64,000 nucleotides of DNA from Aquabacterium sp. J223 (GTDB lineage Bacteria; Pseudomonadota; Gammaproteobacteria; Burkholderiales; Burkholderiaceae_C). The stretch spans positions 186,001 through 250,000 of the forward strand of contig NZ_CP088297.1 in the NCBI RefSeq assembly GCF_024666615.1, read 5' to 3'. A program made the translations under genes and the position numbers. Under the pieces are notes generated by a model. That model searched no databases. It was not told where the DNA came from and worked only from the letters and a program-made list of their open reading frames with translations. The stretch's first letter is position 1. Each line of letters begins with the position of its first letter. Positions 51,002 through 62,073 of the stretch are shown piece by piece.

Positions 51002-52076
51002 TCAGGCGGGCGTGGCCGCCGTGCGCGGGGCCGCCGGCGCCACCGGGGTCGCCTTCTCCTGCGCGATCAGCCGCTCGATCACCCGGCGCGACTGCACGCC
51101 GCCGGCGTCGATGTTGAGCATCAGCAGCTGGCGGTCGGGCCAGGTGAGCAGGTTCTTCTGCTGCCGCTCCAGCATCTCCTGGTCCTCGGCGAAGACCTTG
51201 CCCTGGCCCTCGCGGATCTGCGCCGTGAGCGCCTTGTCGTGGGCCTGGAAGCGGCGGGCCATGCCCCAGAAGTACCAGATCGAGGTCTCGGTCTCGGGGG
51301 TGATGAAGTCGACCACGATGCTGGAGGCCTTCTTGTCCTCCGGGGCGTCGTAGCCGCCATGGCCCATCAGCGCCACGCCGACCTCGATCATCACGTGGCT
51401 GGGCGGGCTGAAGCGGCAGATCTGCCAGCGGTCGACCGGCTGGTCGTCGGGCAGGTGGTTGCCGCGCAGCGCCATCTTCCAGAAGGGCGGCGCCTCGATG
51501 CCGCTCATGAAGCGGCTGGTGATCACCTCGTCGCCCTCGACCTTGGTGGTGCAGGGCGTCTCGTCGATCTCCTTCTGGCCGATGCTGGTGGCGTGCACGT
51601 AGGTCTCGTGCGTCAGGTCCATCAGGTTGTCGACCATCAGGCGGTAGTCGCACTGGATGTGGTACAGGCCGCCGCCGTAGGCCCAGTCGGGGTTGTCGGC
51701 CCAGTGCAGGTGGTGCACCTTGGCCGGATCCGCCTGCGCCGGGTCGCCCGGCCAGACCCAGACGAAGCCGTACTTCTCGACCACCGGGAAGGCGCGGATG
51801 GGCGGGAAGCCACGCACCCGCTGGCCCGGCATCGCTGCGGTCTTGCCGTCGCAGCCCATGGCCAGGCCGTGGTAGCCGCAGACCAGGTTGCCCTGGTCGA
51901 CGTACCCCAGCGACAGCGGCGCGCCGCGGTGGGGGGCAGAAGTCCTCGAGCGCGGCCACGCGGCCTTCTGCGGCTCGGTAGATCACCATTCGCTCGCCGC
52001 AGATGCGGCGGCCGAGCGGCTTCTCATCGATTTCCTGGGGGGTGCACGCGACGTACCAAGCGTTGCGGGGCCACAT
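51002..52076 (-). CDS. vanA: vanillate O-demethylase oxygenase subunit VanA (one-base frameshift)
   Basis: A 357-residue Rieske oxygenase after repair. It opens MWPRNAWYVACTPQEI. The Rieske cysteines and histidines are in EDFCPHRGAP (restored) and VCGYHGLAMGCDG. The non-heme iron site is in MVDNLMDLTHETYVHA. The frame breaks at a six-G run (51931-51936); removing one gives FCPHRGAPLSLGYVDQ. It demethylates vanillate to protocatechuate with a VanB reductase, but no vanB is present in this window. VanR-type operators lie upstream. Confidence 0.92.
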
Positions 52077-52100
52077 AAGATGTCTCCTGCAGGCAGCACT

Positions 52101-52112
52101 AATGGATCCAAT
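52101..52112. promoter_or_regulatory. VanR operator, site 1
   Basis: AATGGATCCAAT differs by one base from ATTGGATCCAAT, the VanR operator described in Caulobacter. It lies 25 bp from the vanA start. Confidence 0.75.
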
Positions 52113-52152
52113 CATGCCAGATGATCAAGAAGTCGACGCCAAAAACCTTCCA

Positions 52153-52164
52153 GTTGGATCCATT
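52153..52164. promoter_or_regulatory. VanR operator, site 2
   Basis: GTTGGATCCATT is the inverted counterpart of site 1, 52 bp away. TAATGGATCCAA and TTGGATCCATTA form a 12-bp inverted repeat between the divergent vanA and GntR genes. It lies 16 bp before the GTG start of the regulator. Confidence 0.72.
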
Positions 52165-52179
52165 AACGACGCCGACCCC

Positions 52180-52989
52180 GTGAGCACCGCACGCCCGGAC
52201 CCAGCATCCACCGTGCCGGCCCGCGACCTGGCGGGCGCCGACGGCGACGACGAGGACGATGCCGACGTGGAGGGCGCCGACGGCCCGCGCCCCGGCACCA
52301 CCAGCATCGTCGCCGCCTTGCGGCGGCTGATCATCGACGGCCGCTACCGCGCCGGCGAGCGGCTGGCGGAGAACAGCGTGGCGGTCGCGCTCGGCGTGTC
52401 GCGCACGCCGGTGCGGTTGGCCTTCCGCACGCTCGAGCAGGAAGGGCTGCTGCAGAAGGCGGGCAAGCGCGGCTTCGTCGTGCGCGCCTTCTCCGAGCAC
52501 GACGTGATGTGCGCGCTGGAGGTGCGCGGCGTGCTCGAAGGGCTGGCCGCGCGGCGGCTGGCCGAACGCGGTCTGCCGGACGAGGTGGCCGCGGCGCTGC
52601 AGTCCTGCATCGAGGACGGCGAGCGGGTGCTGGCCAAGGGCTGCCTGCTGCCGGAGGACATCGCCACCTGGAGCGACCTCAACGACCGCTTCCACAGCGC
52701 CATCGTCGGCGCCGACGCGAGCTCGGTCATCGCCGAGGCGATCGCGCGCAACAACCACCTGCCGTTCGCCTCGGCCGACTCCATCATCATCGACCCGCAG
52801 GCGCTGGACCGCGAGTTCGAGAAGCTGCGCTTCGCCCACCTACAGCACCATTTGGTGCTCGACGCGCTGCGTCGCGGCGAGGCGGCGCGGGTGGAGATGC
52901 TGATGCGAGAGCACGCCTACATCGGCCTGCGCTACGGCGCGCTGTTCGGCGTGTCGGTGGACCTGTCGGGGCGCGCCGGCCACGGCTGA
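52180..52989 (+). CDS. vanR: GntR family (FCD) regulator, VanR-like
   Basis: A 269-residue repressor. After an acidic N-terminal arm (GADGDDEDDADVEGADG), the GntR winged HTH reads TSIVAALRRLIIDGRYRAG, VALGVSRTPVRLAF and LEQEGLLQKAGKRGFVV. The FCD effector domain has LEVRGVLEGLAARRLAERG, the metal-ligand DLNDRFHSAIV and RREHAYIG-like helices. The GTG start is chosen because the operator pair lies directly upstream; starting at the earlier ATG would place an operator inside the coding region. It should release vanA when vanillate binds. Confidence 0.9.
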   Translation: MSTARPDPASTVPARDLAGADGDDEDDADVEGADGPRPGTTSIVAALRRLIIDGRYRAGERLAENSVAVALGVSRTPVRLAFRTLEQEGLLQKAGKRGFVVRAFSEHDVMCALEVRGVLEGLAARRLAERGLPDEVAAALQSCIEDGERVLAKGCLLPEDIATWSDLNDRFHSAIVGADASSVIAEAIARNNHLPFASADSIIIDPQALDREFEKLRFAHLQHHLVLDALRRGEAARVEMLMREHAYIGLRYGALFGVSVDLSGRAGHG

Positions 52990-53019
52990 GGCGGCCGCAG
53001 CGGCCGCGGCGTCAAGCGA

Positions 53020-53958
53020 TCACGCCGTGCGGCGGCCGAAGGCCGGCAGCCGGGCGCCGCACTGGTGGCAGTGGCGGGCGGTGTCGGTGGCGGCGGCGGT
53101 GTCGCACGCCGGGCAGCGGCGGGCCCGGCTGTTGTGGCGGCGTGCCAGCGTCATCTCCGCGGTGACGATGCCGGTGGGCACCGCCAGCACGCCCCAGCCG
53201 AGCAGCATCATCACCGAGGCGATCAGCCGGCCGACCTCGGTCTTCGGCGTGATGTCGCCGTAGCCGACGGTGGTCATCGTCGTCACCGCCCAGTACATCG
53301 CCATCGGGATGCTGGTGAAGCCGTTGGCCGGCCCCTCCAGCACGTGCATCACGGTGCCCATCACGAGCACCACCATCAGCACGAAGGACAGGAACACCGC
53401 GATCTTGCGCGCGCTCGCCCGCAGCGCCTCGGCCAGCATCGCCGTCTCGCTGAGGAAGGCGGTGAGCCGGAAGATGCGGAACACGCGCAGCAGCCGCAGC
53501 ACGCGCACGTCGATCAACAGGTGCGCCTCGGGCACCACCGCGGCCAGGTAGGTGGGCAGCAGGGCCAGCAGGTCGATGACGCCGTAGAAGCTGGTGACGT
53601 AGCGCAGCGGCCGCTGCACGCTGGCCAGCCGCGCCAGGTACTCCAGCGTGAAGAGCGCGGTGAACCCCCACTCCGCCGCGGCCAGCAGCCGGCCGTGGCG
53701 CTGCGCCAGCGGCTGCACGCTGTCGACCATCACCACCGCGATGCTGGCGAGGATGGCGACGATGACGGCGATGTCGAAGGCCAGCCCGGCCCGCGTGTCG
53801 GCCTCGAAGATGACGGTGTGCAGCCGCCGTCGCCAGCCTGCCGGCGGGCAGCCGAAGCGCTCGCTGTCGCTGGCCAGCGGCGGCCGCGGGCGGTCGTCGG
53901 CGAAGCGGGTCAGGCCCTTGCGGCGCAGGACGGGCCGCTCGCCCGCCTCAAGGGGCAT
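53020..53958 (-). CDS. voltage-gated-type potassium channel with C-terminal zinc ribbon
   Basis: A 312-residue six-helix ion channel. An S4-like voltage sensor with regularly spaced arginines (DVRVLRLLRVFRIFRLT) precedes the pore, whose selectivity filter is TTVGYGD. After S6 the short tail holds CPACD and CHQCG, a two-Cys-pair zinc ribbon, which is unusual for Kch-type channels. The start overlaps the stop of the sixA gene by 11 bases, so they are co-transcribed. Confidence 0.92.
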   Translation of the reverse strand: MPLEAGERPVLRRKGLTRFADDRPRPPLASDSERFGCPPAGWRRRLHTVIFEADTRAGLAFDIAVIVAILASIAVVMVDSVQPLAQRHGRLLAAAEWGFTALFTLEYLARLASVQRPLRYVTSFYGVIDLLALLPTYLAAVVPEAHLLIDVRVLRLLRVFRIFRLTAFLSETAMLAEALRASARKIAVFLSFVLMVVLVMGTVMHVLEGPANGFTSIPMAMYWAVTTMTTVGYGDITPKTEVGRLIASVMMLLGWGVLAVPTGIVTAEMTLARRHNSRARRCPACDTAAATDTARHCHQCGARLPAFGRRTA

Positions 53959-54409
53959 CGGGCCCGCGCACGGCGAGCAGCCGGGCGGCCGGTCCCGCGC
54001 CGGGCGGCTCGCGGCGCAGCCACCACACCGCGCCCTTGTCGACCTCCCAGTACTGCGCCTGGCCGCCGAGCAGGGTGGCCGCGACCCGGCCCAGGGTGGG
54101 CTGGTGGCCGACCACCACCACCGTGCGGCCGGCGTTCGGCCAGCGCGCGGCCTGCAGCACCGCGTCCACCGCCGCGTCCGGCGCCAGCGCCTGCACGGTG
54201 TCGTAGGGGCGGCCGAGCGCCTGCACGGTCTGCTGGGTGCGGCGCGCCGGGCTGGCGATCAGGCGGGCGTCGGCGGGCAGCCGTTCGGCCAGCCAGTCGG
54301 CCATCAGCCGGGCCTGGCGCTCGCCGCGCTCGGTCAGGGCCCGCGACAGGTCGTCCTGTCCGGGTCGGGCATCGTGCGCCTCGGCATGGCGCCAGAGCAG
54401 AAGGTCCAT
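53948..54409 (-). CDS. sixA: phosphohistidine phosphatase SixA
   Basis: A 153-residue histidine-phosphatase-superfamily enzyme with the catalytic RHA motif at the N-terminus (LLLWRHAEAHD), a second Arg in LIASPARRTQQT and the catalytic His in VVVGHQPTLG. SixA removes phosphate from His-containing phosphotransfer proteins. It overlaps the ion-channel gene downstream. The many hybrid and relay proteins in this window offer possible substrates. Confidence 0.9.
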   Translation of the reverse strand: MDLLLWRHAEAHDARPGQDDLSRALTERGERQARLMADWLAERLPADARLIASPARRTQQTVQALGRPYDTVQALAPDAAVDAVLQAARWPNAGRTVVVVGHQPTLGRVAATLLGGQAQYWEVDKGAVWWLRREPPGAGPAARLLAVRGPDAP

Positions 54410-54502
54410 GGCATCACATCGGCAAAAAGGGGGCCGGCACGTGCCGGCCCGGGCGCCGATGCTAGCCGCGGGCCGCGCCGTGTCGGCGTGCGGCCCCGGC
54501 GT

Positions 54503-56602
<2,100 letters not shown>

Positions 56603-56828
56603 TCACCCTCACGGTGATGGCAATTTAGCGACGCCCCGGCATTCGGTCATCGCAGGAAACGCAGCAATCGTTCGCTATTCGCACACTTGTGGGCGGGGAC
56701 AGGGGGCTCGCGGGGGCGCCGACCGCGCCCGTGGCGACCCGCGGCCGGGGCGCCGGCTCAAGTCCCTGCCCCGGCTGCCGAAGATGGCGAGGTCGGCTCT
56801 CCCTCGGGGCCGGGACACCGCCCACACC

Positions 56829-58112
56829 ATGAGCGTCACCATCGACGTCAGCGACCTGCGCATCGGCATGTTCATCCACCTCGACCTGAGCTGGATGTCG
56901 CATCCCTTCCCGCTGGGCAGCTTCAAGATCAGCACCGAGGAGCAGATCGCCACCATCCGCTCGCTGGGGCTCAAGCGCCTGCGCTGGAGCCCGGAAAAGA
57001 GCGACCTGCCCGCGCCGGTGCAGGCCGTGGTCGACCAGGCCGCCGAGGTGCTGACCGCGCCGGCCTTCACCGAAGCTGAGGAGGCCGCCCAGGCCGAGGC
57101 CCGCGCCCGCCGCGAGGCGCTGGCCGCGCAGCGCGAGGCGCAGGCGCAGTGCGAGCGCCAGTACGGCGAGGCTAGCCGCGCCTGGAAGCAGATGGCCGAC
57201 CTGGTGCCGCGCGAGCCGGCCGCCGCCCGCGAGCAGGCGCAGGCGCTGAGCCGCGCCCTGCTCGACAAGATGCTCGGCGAACGCGAGCTGTGCGTGCGCC
57301 TGCTGACCGAAGGCGCCGGCGAACGCGCCACCGCGCATGCGCTGAACGTCGGCGTGGTGGCCATGCTGATGGGCAAGCTCTTCGCGCTGACCGAGGAGGA
57401 GATGCTCGACCTGGGCACCGGCGCGCTGCTGCACGACATCGGCAAGCTCGACATCCCCGACCGGCTGCGCCATTCTGACCCGCACCACACCGCGGCCGAG
57501 CAGTCGGTGTACCGCGAGCACGTGGCGCTGGGCGTCGCACACGGCAAGAAGATGGGGCTGACGCCCGGCGCGCTGCTGGTCATCGGCCAGCACCACGAGC
57601 AGGCCGACGGCACCGGCTTCCCGCTCAAGCTGAACATCGACCGCATGTCGGCGGCGGCGCGCATCGTGTCGCTGGTCAACCGCTACGACAACCTCTGCAA
57701 CCCGCACGCCATCGGCCACTCGCTGACGCCGCACGAGGCGCTGTCGCTGATGTTCAGCCAGGGCCAGAAGAAGTTCGACGCCACCATGCTCAACGCCTTC
57801 ATCCGCATGATGGGCGTCTACCCGCCGGGCTCGGTGGTGCAGCTCACCGACGACCGCTACGCGATGGTGGTGACGGTCAACTCCAGCCGGCCGCTGAAGC
57901 CGCGCGTGCTGGTGCACGACGCCAAGGTGCCGCGCGACGAGGCCCTGCTGCTCGACCTGGAAACCCAGACCGCGCTCGGCATCCGCCGCAGCCTGAAGGC
58001 CGCCCAGCTGCCCGCCGCCGCCCGCGACTACCTGCAGCCCGGCTCGCGCATCGCCTACTTCTTCGAGCCGCACCAGCCGGTGCGCGAACCCGAGGAAGCG
58101 CCGGCGCCATGA
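56829..58112 (+). CDS. HD-GYP domain c-di-GMP phosphodiesterase (DUF3391)
   Basis: A 427-residue cytosolic protein. The N-terminal DUF3391 domain has VSDLRIGMFIHLDLSWMSH, then an Ala/Arg/Glu coiled-coil of about 60 residues. The HD-GYP domain follows: HALNVGVV, GALLHDIGKLDIPDRLR, EHVALGVAHG and GQHHEQADGTGFPLKL. The GYP signature appears as GFP, a conservative change; the metal-binding His and Asp residues are all present, so it is probably active. Its stop overlaps the ATG of the GGDEF-EAL gene. Confidence 0.93.
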   Translation: MSVTIDVSDLRIGMFIHLDLSWMSHPFPLGSFKISTEEQIATIRSLGLKRLRWSPEKSDLPAPVQAVVDQAAEVLTAPAFTEAEEAAQAEARARREALAAQREAQAQCERQYGEASRAWKQMADLVPREPAAAREQAQALSRALLDKMLGERELCVRLLTEGAGERATAHALNVGVVAMLMGKLFALTEEEMLDLGTGALLHDIGKLDIPDRLRHSDPHHTAAEQSVYREHVALGVAHGKKMGLTPGALLVIGQHHEQADGTGFPLKLNIDRMSAAARIVSLVNRYDNLCNPHAIGHSLTPHEALSLMFSQGQKKFDATMLNAFIRMMGVYPPGSVVQLTDDRYAMVVTVNSSRPLKPRVLVHDAKVPRDEALLLDLETQTALGIRRSLKAAQLPAAARDYLQPGSRIAYFFEPHQPVREPEEAPAP

Positions 58113-60202
58113 CGGCCCAGGTGCCGGCGCTCGCGGCACAGGCGGCCTCGCGCTCGCTGCTGCAGACCGTGCTGGACGCGCTGCACGAAGCGGCCTGGGT
58201 CGTCGAGGGCGCCAGCCGCCGCGTGCTGCTGGCCAACGCGCAGGCGCTGGCCCTGCTCGGCCGCGACGCCGGCGAGGTCATCGGCGCCGACACGCTGGCG
58301 CTGCTGGCCACGCCGGAGGACCTGGCGTTCTGGGACGAAGCGGCCGCCGGCCACGGCGCACCGCCCTCGTTGTCCTCGCACACCCGGCTGCAGCGCGCCG
58401 ACGGTGCGGCGCTGGCGTTGGCGCGCCGCATCACCCCGCTGACGGGCTTCGGCGCCGGCCCGCTGTTCCTGGTCACCGTCACCGACCTCACCGCCGCCCG
58501 GGCGGCTGCCGACGAGCGCGAGCTGCTGCTGGCCGAACTGCGCGCCACGCTGGAATCGACGGTCGACGGCATCCTGGTGTGCGACCTGGCCGGCCGCATC
58601 CGCGCCTTCAACCGCAACTTCGCCCGCCTGTGGTCGCTGCCCGAGGCGCTGCTGCAGCAGGGCGAGGACCGTGCGGTGTTCGACTGGATGCGGCGCAGCG
58701 TCGCCGACGCCGACGCCTACGAACGCCGCCTGGCCACGCTGCGCGACGCGGCGCTGGTGCAGGCCACCGACCGGCTCACCCTGCTGTCGGGCGCGGTGAT
58801 CGAGCGCGTGGCCGCGCCGCAGCTGGTGCAGGGCCGGCCGGTGGGCCGGGTCTACGCCTTCCGCGACCTGTCGGACCAGATCGCCACCGGCCAGCGCATC
58901 GAGCGGCTGGCCAGCACCGACGCGCTGACCGGCCTGGCCAACCGCGGCCACTTCACCACCCTGCTGCAGGAGGCGCTCTCGCACGGCCCGCACGGCCCGC
59001 GGCCGCTGGCGCTGCTCGTGCTCGACCTCGACCGCTTCCGCCAGCTCAACGACAGCCTCGGGCCGGCCGAGGGCGACCGCGTGCTGCGCCAGCTCGGCCA
59101 GCTGCTGGCGCGCTGCCTGCGGCAGGGCGACGTCGTGGCCCGGGTGGGCGGCGACCAGTTCGCGCTGCTGATCCACGATGCCGACGGCGCCGGCGCGGAG
59201 GCCGGTGCCCGGCGGCTGATGGACGCGATCACCGCGCCCTTCACCATCGCCGGCCGCACGGTGACGCTGACCTGCAGCATCGGCATCGCCCTGCACCCGA
59301 AGGACGGCCGCGCGCCGGCCGAGCTGCTGCGCCACGCGGAGGCGGCCATGCTGCAGGCCAAGCAGGCGGGGCGCGCCGGCTGGCGCTTCCATCGCCACGA
59401 GGCGCGGGCGCTGACGCATTCGGCGCTCGACCTCGACCAGGCCATGCGCCGCGGCCTGGCCGGCGACGAATTCCGGCTGCACTACCAGCCGCAGGTGCGG
59501 CTGGCCGACGACCAGGTGGTGGGCGTCGAGGCGCTGCTGCGCTGGCACGACCGCCGGCTGGGGCCGGTGTCCCCCGCCACCTTCATCCCGGTGGCCGAGG
59601 ACTCGGGCTTCATCCTCACCCTCGGCGACTGGGTGCTGCAGGAGGCGGTGCGCCAGGCGGCCGACTGGCTGCGGCGCGGCCTGCGCATGCCGGTGGCGGT
59701 CAACGTGGCGGCGCTGCAGTTCGCGCAGCCGGGCTTCGCCGACCGGGTGGCGCAGGTGCTGCACCAGCACGCGCTGCCGGCGGCGCTGCTGGAGCTGGAG
59801 CTCACCGAGTCCGGCCTCGTCGGCGAGACCGGCGAGGCGCTGCCGCGGCTGCAGGCCCTGGCCGACCTGGGCGTGCGGCTGGCCATCGACGACTTCGGCA
59901 CCGGCTACTCCAACCTCGGCTACCTGAAGCGGCTGCCGATCCAGAAGCTGAAGATCGACCGCGGCTTCGTGCGTGGCCTGCCGGCCGACGGCAGCGACGC
60001 CGGCATCGTCAGCGCGGTGCTGCAGATGGCGCGCGCGCTGCACCTGCGGGTGGTGGCCGAAGGCGTCGAGACGGCGGCCCAGCGCGACTTCCTGGCGCGC
60101 GCCGGCTGCGACCACTACCAGGGCTTCCTGCACGCGCCGGCGCTGCCGGCCGAGCAGATCGAGCAGCGCCTGCTGCCCGCGACCGCGCTGCAACGCGCCT
60201 GA
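58109..60202 (+). CDS. PAS-GGDEF-EAL protein, probable c-di-GMP phosphodiesterase
   Basis: A 697-residue protein with two PAS modules (residues 15-130 and 145-265), then GGDEF and EAL. The cyclase motif is VARVGGDQFALL, GGDQF in place of GGDEF, so diguanylate cyclase activity is doubtful. The EAL domain looks complete: GVEALLRWHD, VNVAALQF, LELTESGL, IDDFGTGYSNLGYL, IQKLKIDRGFV and VAEGVETAAQ. It is translationally coupled to the HD-GYP gene (ATGA). The operon therefore encodes two different c-di-GMP hydrolases. Confidence 0.94.
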   Translation: MTAQVPALAAQAASRSLLQTVLDALHEAAWVVEGASRRVLLANAQALALLGRDAGEVIGADTLALLATPEDLAFWDEAAAGHGAPPSLSSHTRLQRADGAALALARRITPLTGFGAGPLFLVTVTDLTAARAAADERELLLAELRATLESTVDGILVCDLAGRIRAFNRNFARLWSLPEALLQQGEDRAVFDWMRRSVADADAYERRLATLRDAALVQATDRLTLLSGAVIERVAAPQLVQGRPVGRVYAFRDLSDQIATGQRIERLASTDALTGLANRGHFTTLLQEALSHGPHGPRPLALLVLDLDRFRQLNDSLGPAEGDRVLRQLGQLLARCLRQGDVVARVGGDQFALLIHDADGAGAEAGARRLMDAITAPFTIAGRTVTLTCSIGIALHPKDGRAPAELLRHAEAAMLQAKQAGRAGWRFHRHEARALTHSALDLDQAMRRGLAGDEFRLHYQPQVRLADDQVVGVEALLRWHDRRLGPVSPATFIPVAEDSGFILTLGDWVLQEAVRQAADWLRRGLRMPVAVNVAALQFAQPGFADRVAQVLHQHALPAALLELELTESGLVGETGEALPRLQALADLGVRLAIDDFGTGYSNLGYLKRLPIQKLKIDRGFVRGLPADGSDAGIVSAVLQMARALHLRVVAEGVETAAQRDFLARAGCDHYQGFLHAPALPAEQIEQRLLPATALQRA

Positions 60203-60326
60203 GCCCCGCCGCCCCGGGGTGGCCGGCCCGGCCGGCTGCTCGTTTGCCGTGGGCGATTTATCCTAGAGGCGGCGTCGGACTTCCCGGGGGAGGCGGTCCG
60301 AGTGCGAACGTCACTGGGGGAAGCGC

Positions 60327-61580
60327 ATGAACCCGATCGAGTCCATCGTCCAGGAGAAGCTGTCAGCGGTCGAACGGCCGCTGGCGCTGGTGCTGCCCGG
60401 CGGCAAGCGCCTCGGCCCCGCCGACGCGGCCGTCTGCGTCGAGCTGAAGGAGATGGGCCCGCTGGCCCACCTCGCGGCCAGCCAGGTCGGCAAGCTGGCC
60501 GAGGACTACGTCGAGGGCCGGCTGGTGCTGCACGGCACGCTGCGCGACACCATGGACGTGGCCGCCTCGCTGATCGGCGGGGACCCCACGCATGCGACCG
60601 TGCAGCGCGGCGTGCGCGGCTGGTGGCAGGCGCTGCAGCGGCTGCGCGACTCCGGCCGCCACCACACCACCGAGGCCGACGCCCGGCAGATCCAGTTCCA
60701 CTACGACGTCTCCGACGATTTCTACGCGCTGTGGCTGGACCCGCGGCGCGTCTACTCCTGCGCCTACTACCGCGAGCCGACGATGACGCTGGCGCAGGCG
60801 CAGGAGGCCAAGCTGGACCACATCTGCCGCAAGCTGATGCTGCGCGAGGGCGAGCGCTTCCTCGACATCGGCGCCGGCTGGGGCGGGCTGCTGATGTGGG
60901 CGGCCGAGCACTACGGCGTGCACGCCACCGGCATCACGCTGTCGAAGAACCAGCACGCGCACGTCAACCGGCTGATCCAGGACAAGGGGCTGCAGGGCCG
61001 GGTGCAGATGCAGCTGCTGGACTACCGGCACCTGAGCGAAGACCAGCCCTGGGACAAGATCGCCTCGGTGGGCATGTTCGAACACGTGGGCAAGGCGCTG
61101 CTGCCGACCTACTTCGAAAAGCTGCGCCGGCTGCTCAAGCCCGGCGGGCTGCTGATGAACCACGGCATCACCGCCGGCGGCACGCGCAACCACCAGCTCG
61201 GCGCCGGCATGGGCGACTTCATCGAGCGCTACATCTTCCCCGGCGGCGAGCTGGAGCACATCTCGCACGTGCTGGAGGTGATGAGCGAGACCGGCTGGGA
61301 AGCCACCGACGTCGAGAACCTGCGCCCGCACTACGCCCGCACCTGCTGGGCCTGGTCGGACAACCTGGAGGCGCAGCTGCAGCGGGCGGCGGGCATCGTG
61401 CCGGACAAGGTGCTGCGCGCCTACCGGCTCTACCTGGCCGGGTGCGGCATGTGCTTCGAGCGCGGCTGGATCTCGCTGCACCAGGTGCTGGCCACCCGGC
61501 CCAGCGGCGACACCCAGGGCAGCGCGCTGCCCGGCGCGCAGTCGGTCTACCCCTTCAACCGCGAGTACATCTACCGCTGA
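60327..61580 (+). CDS. cyclopropane-fatty-acyl-phospholipid synthase family methyltransferase
   Basis: A 417-residue SAM-dependent enzyme that adds a methylene across unsaturated acyl chains of membrane lipids. The N-terminal lipid-binding half includes LVLHGTLRDTMDVAASLIGG. The catalytic half has IQFHYDVSDDFYALWLD, YSCAYYREPTMTL, FLDIGAGWGGLLMWAAEHYG (SAM), MFEHVGKALLP, NHGITAGG, FIERYIFPGGELEH and RPHYARTCWAW. It is preceded by a 125-bp leader. It probably starts a unit with DUF1840, the two genes being 15 bp apart. Confidence 0.93.
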   Translation: MNPIESIVQEKLSAVERPLALVLPGGKRLGPADAAVCVELKEMGPLAHLAASQVGKLAEDYVEGRLVLHGTLRDTMDVAASLIGGDPTHATVQRGVRGWWQALQRLRDSGRHHTTEADARQIQFHYDVSDDFYALWLDPRRVYSCAYYREPTMTLAQAQEAKLDHICRKLMLREGERFLDIGAGWGGLLMWAAEHYGVHATGITLSKNQHAHVNRLIQDKGLQGRVQMQLLDYRHLSEDQPWDKIASVGMFEHVGKALLPTYFEKLRRLLKPGGLLMNHGITAGGTRNHQLGAGMGDFIERYIFPGGELEHISHVLEVMSETGWEATDVENLRPHYARTCWAWSDNLEAQLQRAAGIVPDKVLRAYRLYLAGCGMCFERGWISLHQVLATRPSGDTQGSALPGAQSVYPFNREYIYR

Positions 61581-61595
61581 GCGGCGGCCCCCACC

Positions 61596-61919
61596 ATGCT
61601 GTACAAGTTCAAGACCCGAAACGCCGGCGACGTCATCATGACCGGCCCGCACGGCGACCACGTGCTGGAGCTGCTGGGCCGGCCGCCCGCGGCGAGCGGC
61701 ATCTTCGAGGCGGCCCACCTGCCGTCGTTGGTCGAACGGCTGCAACAGGCGGTGGTCGCCGAGGAAGCCGAGCGCGAGCGCCTCGAGCGGGAGGCGGCCG
61801 AGCGCGGCGAGAAGCCGCCGCGCGGCGAGGCCGTCGCCCTGCGCCAGCGGGTGTGGCCGCTGGTGGAGATGATGAAGCGCGCCGCCGCCCGGGACGAGGA
61901 CATCGTCTGGGGACTTTGA
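61596..61919 (+). CDS. DUF1840 domain protein
   Basis: A 107-residue protein of unknown function, characteristic of Betaproteobacteria. The ends are conserved: MLYKFKTRNAGDVIMTGPHG and VWPLVEMMKRAAARDEDIVWGL (within the last 23 residues). The middle is a charged helix. It is downstream of the cyclopropane synthase gene and followed by a palindromic element. Confidence 0.92.
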   Translation: MLYKFKTRNAGDVIMTGPHGDHVLELLGRPPAASGIFEAAHLPSLVERLQQAVVAEEAERERLEREAAERGEKPPRGEAVALRQRVWPLVEMMKRAAARDEDIVWGL

Positions 61920-61921
61920 TG

Positions 61922-61982
61922 TGGCCCCCCGGCCGTCTGGCGGCCGCCCGCCGAGCGGGCTACCCAAAAGGACCGGGGGACC
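61922..61982 (-). repeat. dispersed palindromic element (copy 2, inverted)
   Basis: GCCCGC-CGA-GCGGGC hairpin at 61946-61960, adjoining CTACCCAAAAGG and ending GGGGGA. In reverse complement it reads TCCCCC, CCTTTTGGGTAGC and CGGGC, sharing the layout of the 43.7-kb element. It lies between DUF1840 and the PEBP gene. Confidence 0.4.
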
Positions 61983-62073
61983 CGGATCCGTTCGGGCGCG
62001 CTAATCTGCAGCCCGCCGCTGGCCGCCTGCGGCCGCCTGTCCCCACGGGGGCACCCACCGCAAGGACCTTGCA

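Noticed and set aside
58109-60202. Active diguanylate cyclase call for the GGDEF-EAL protein
   Set aside because: The signature is GGDQF and the EAL site is complete, so phosphodiesterase is the better call.
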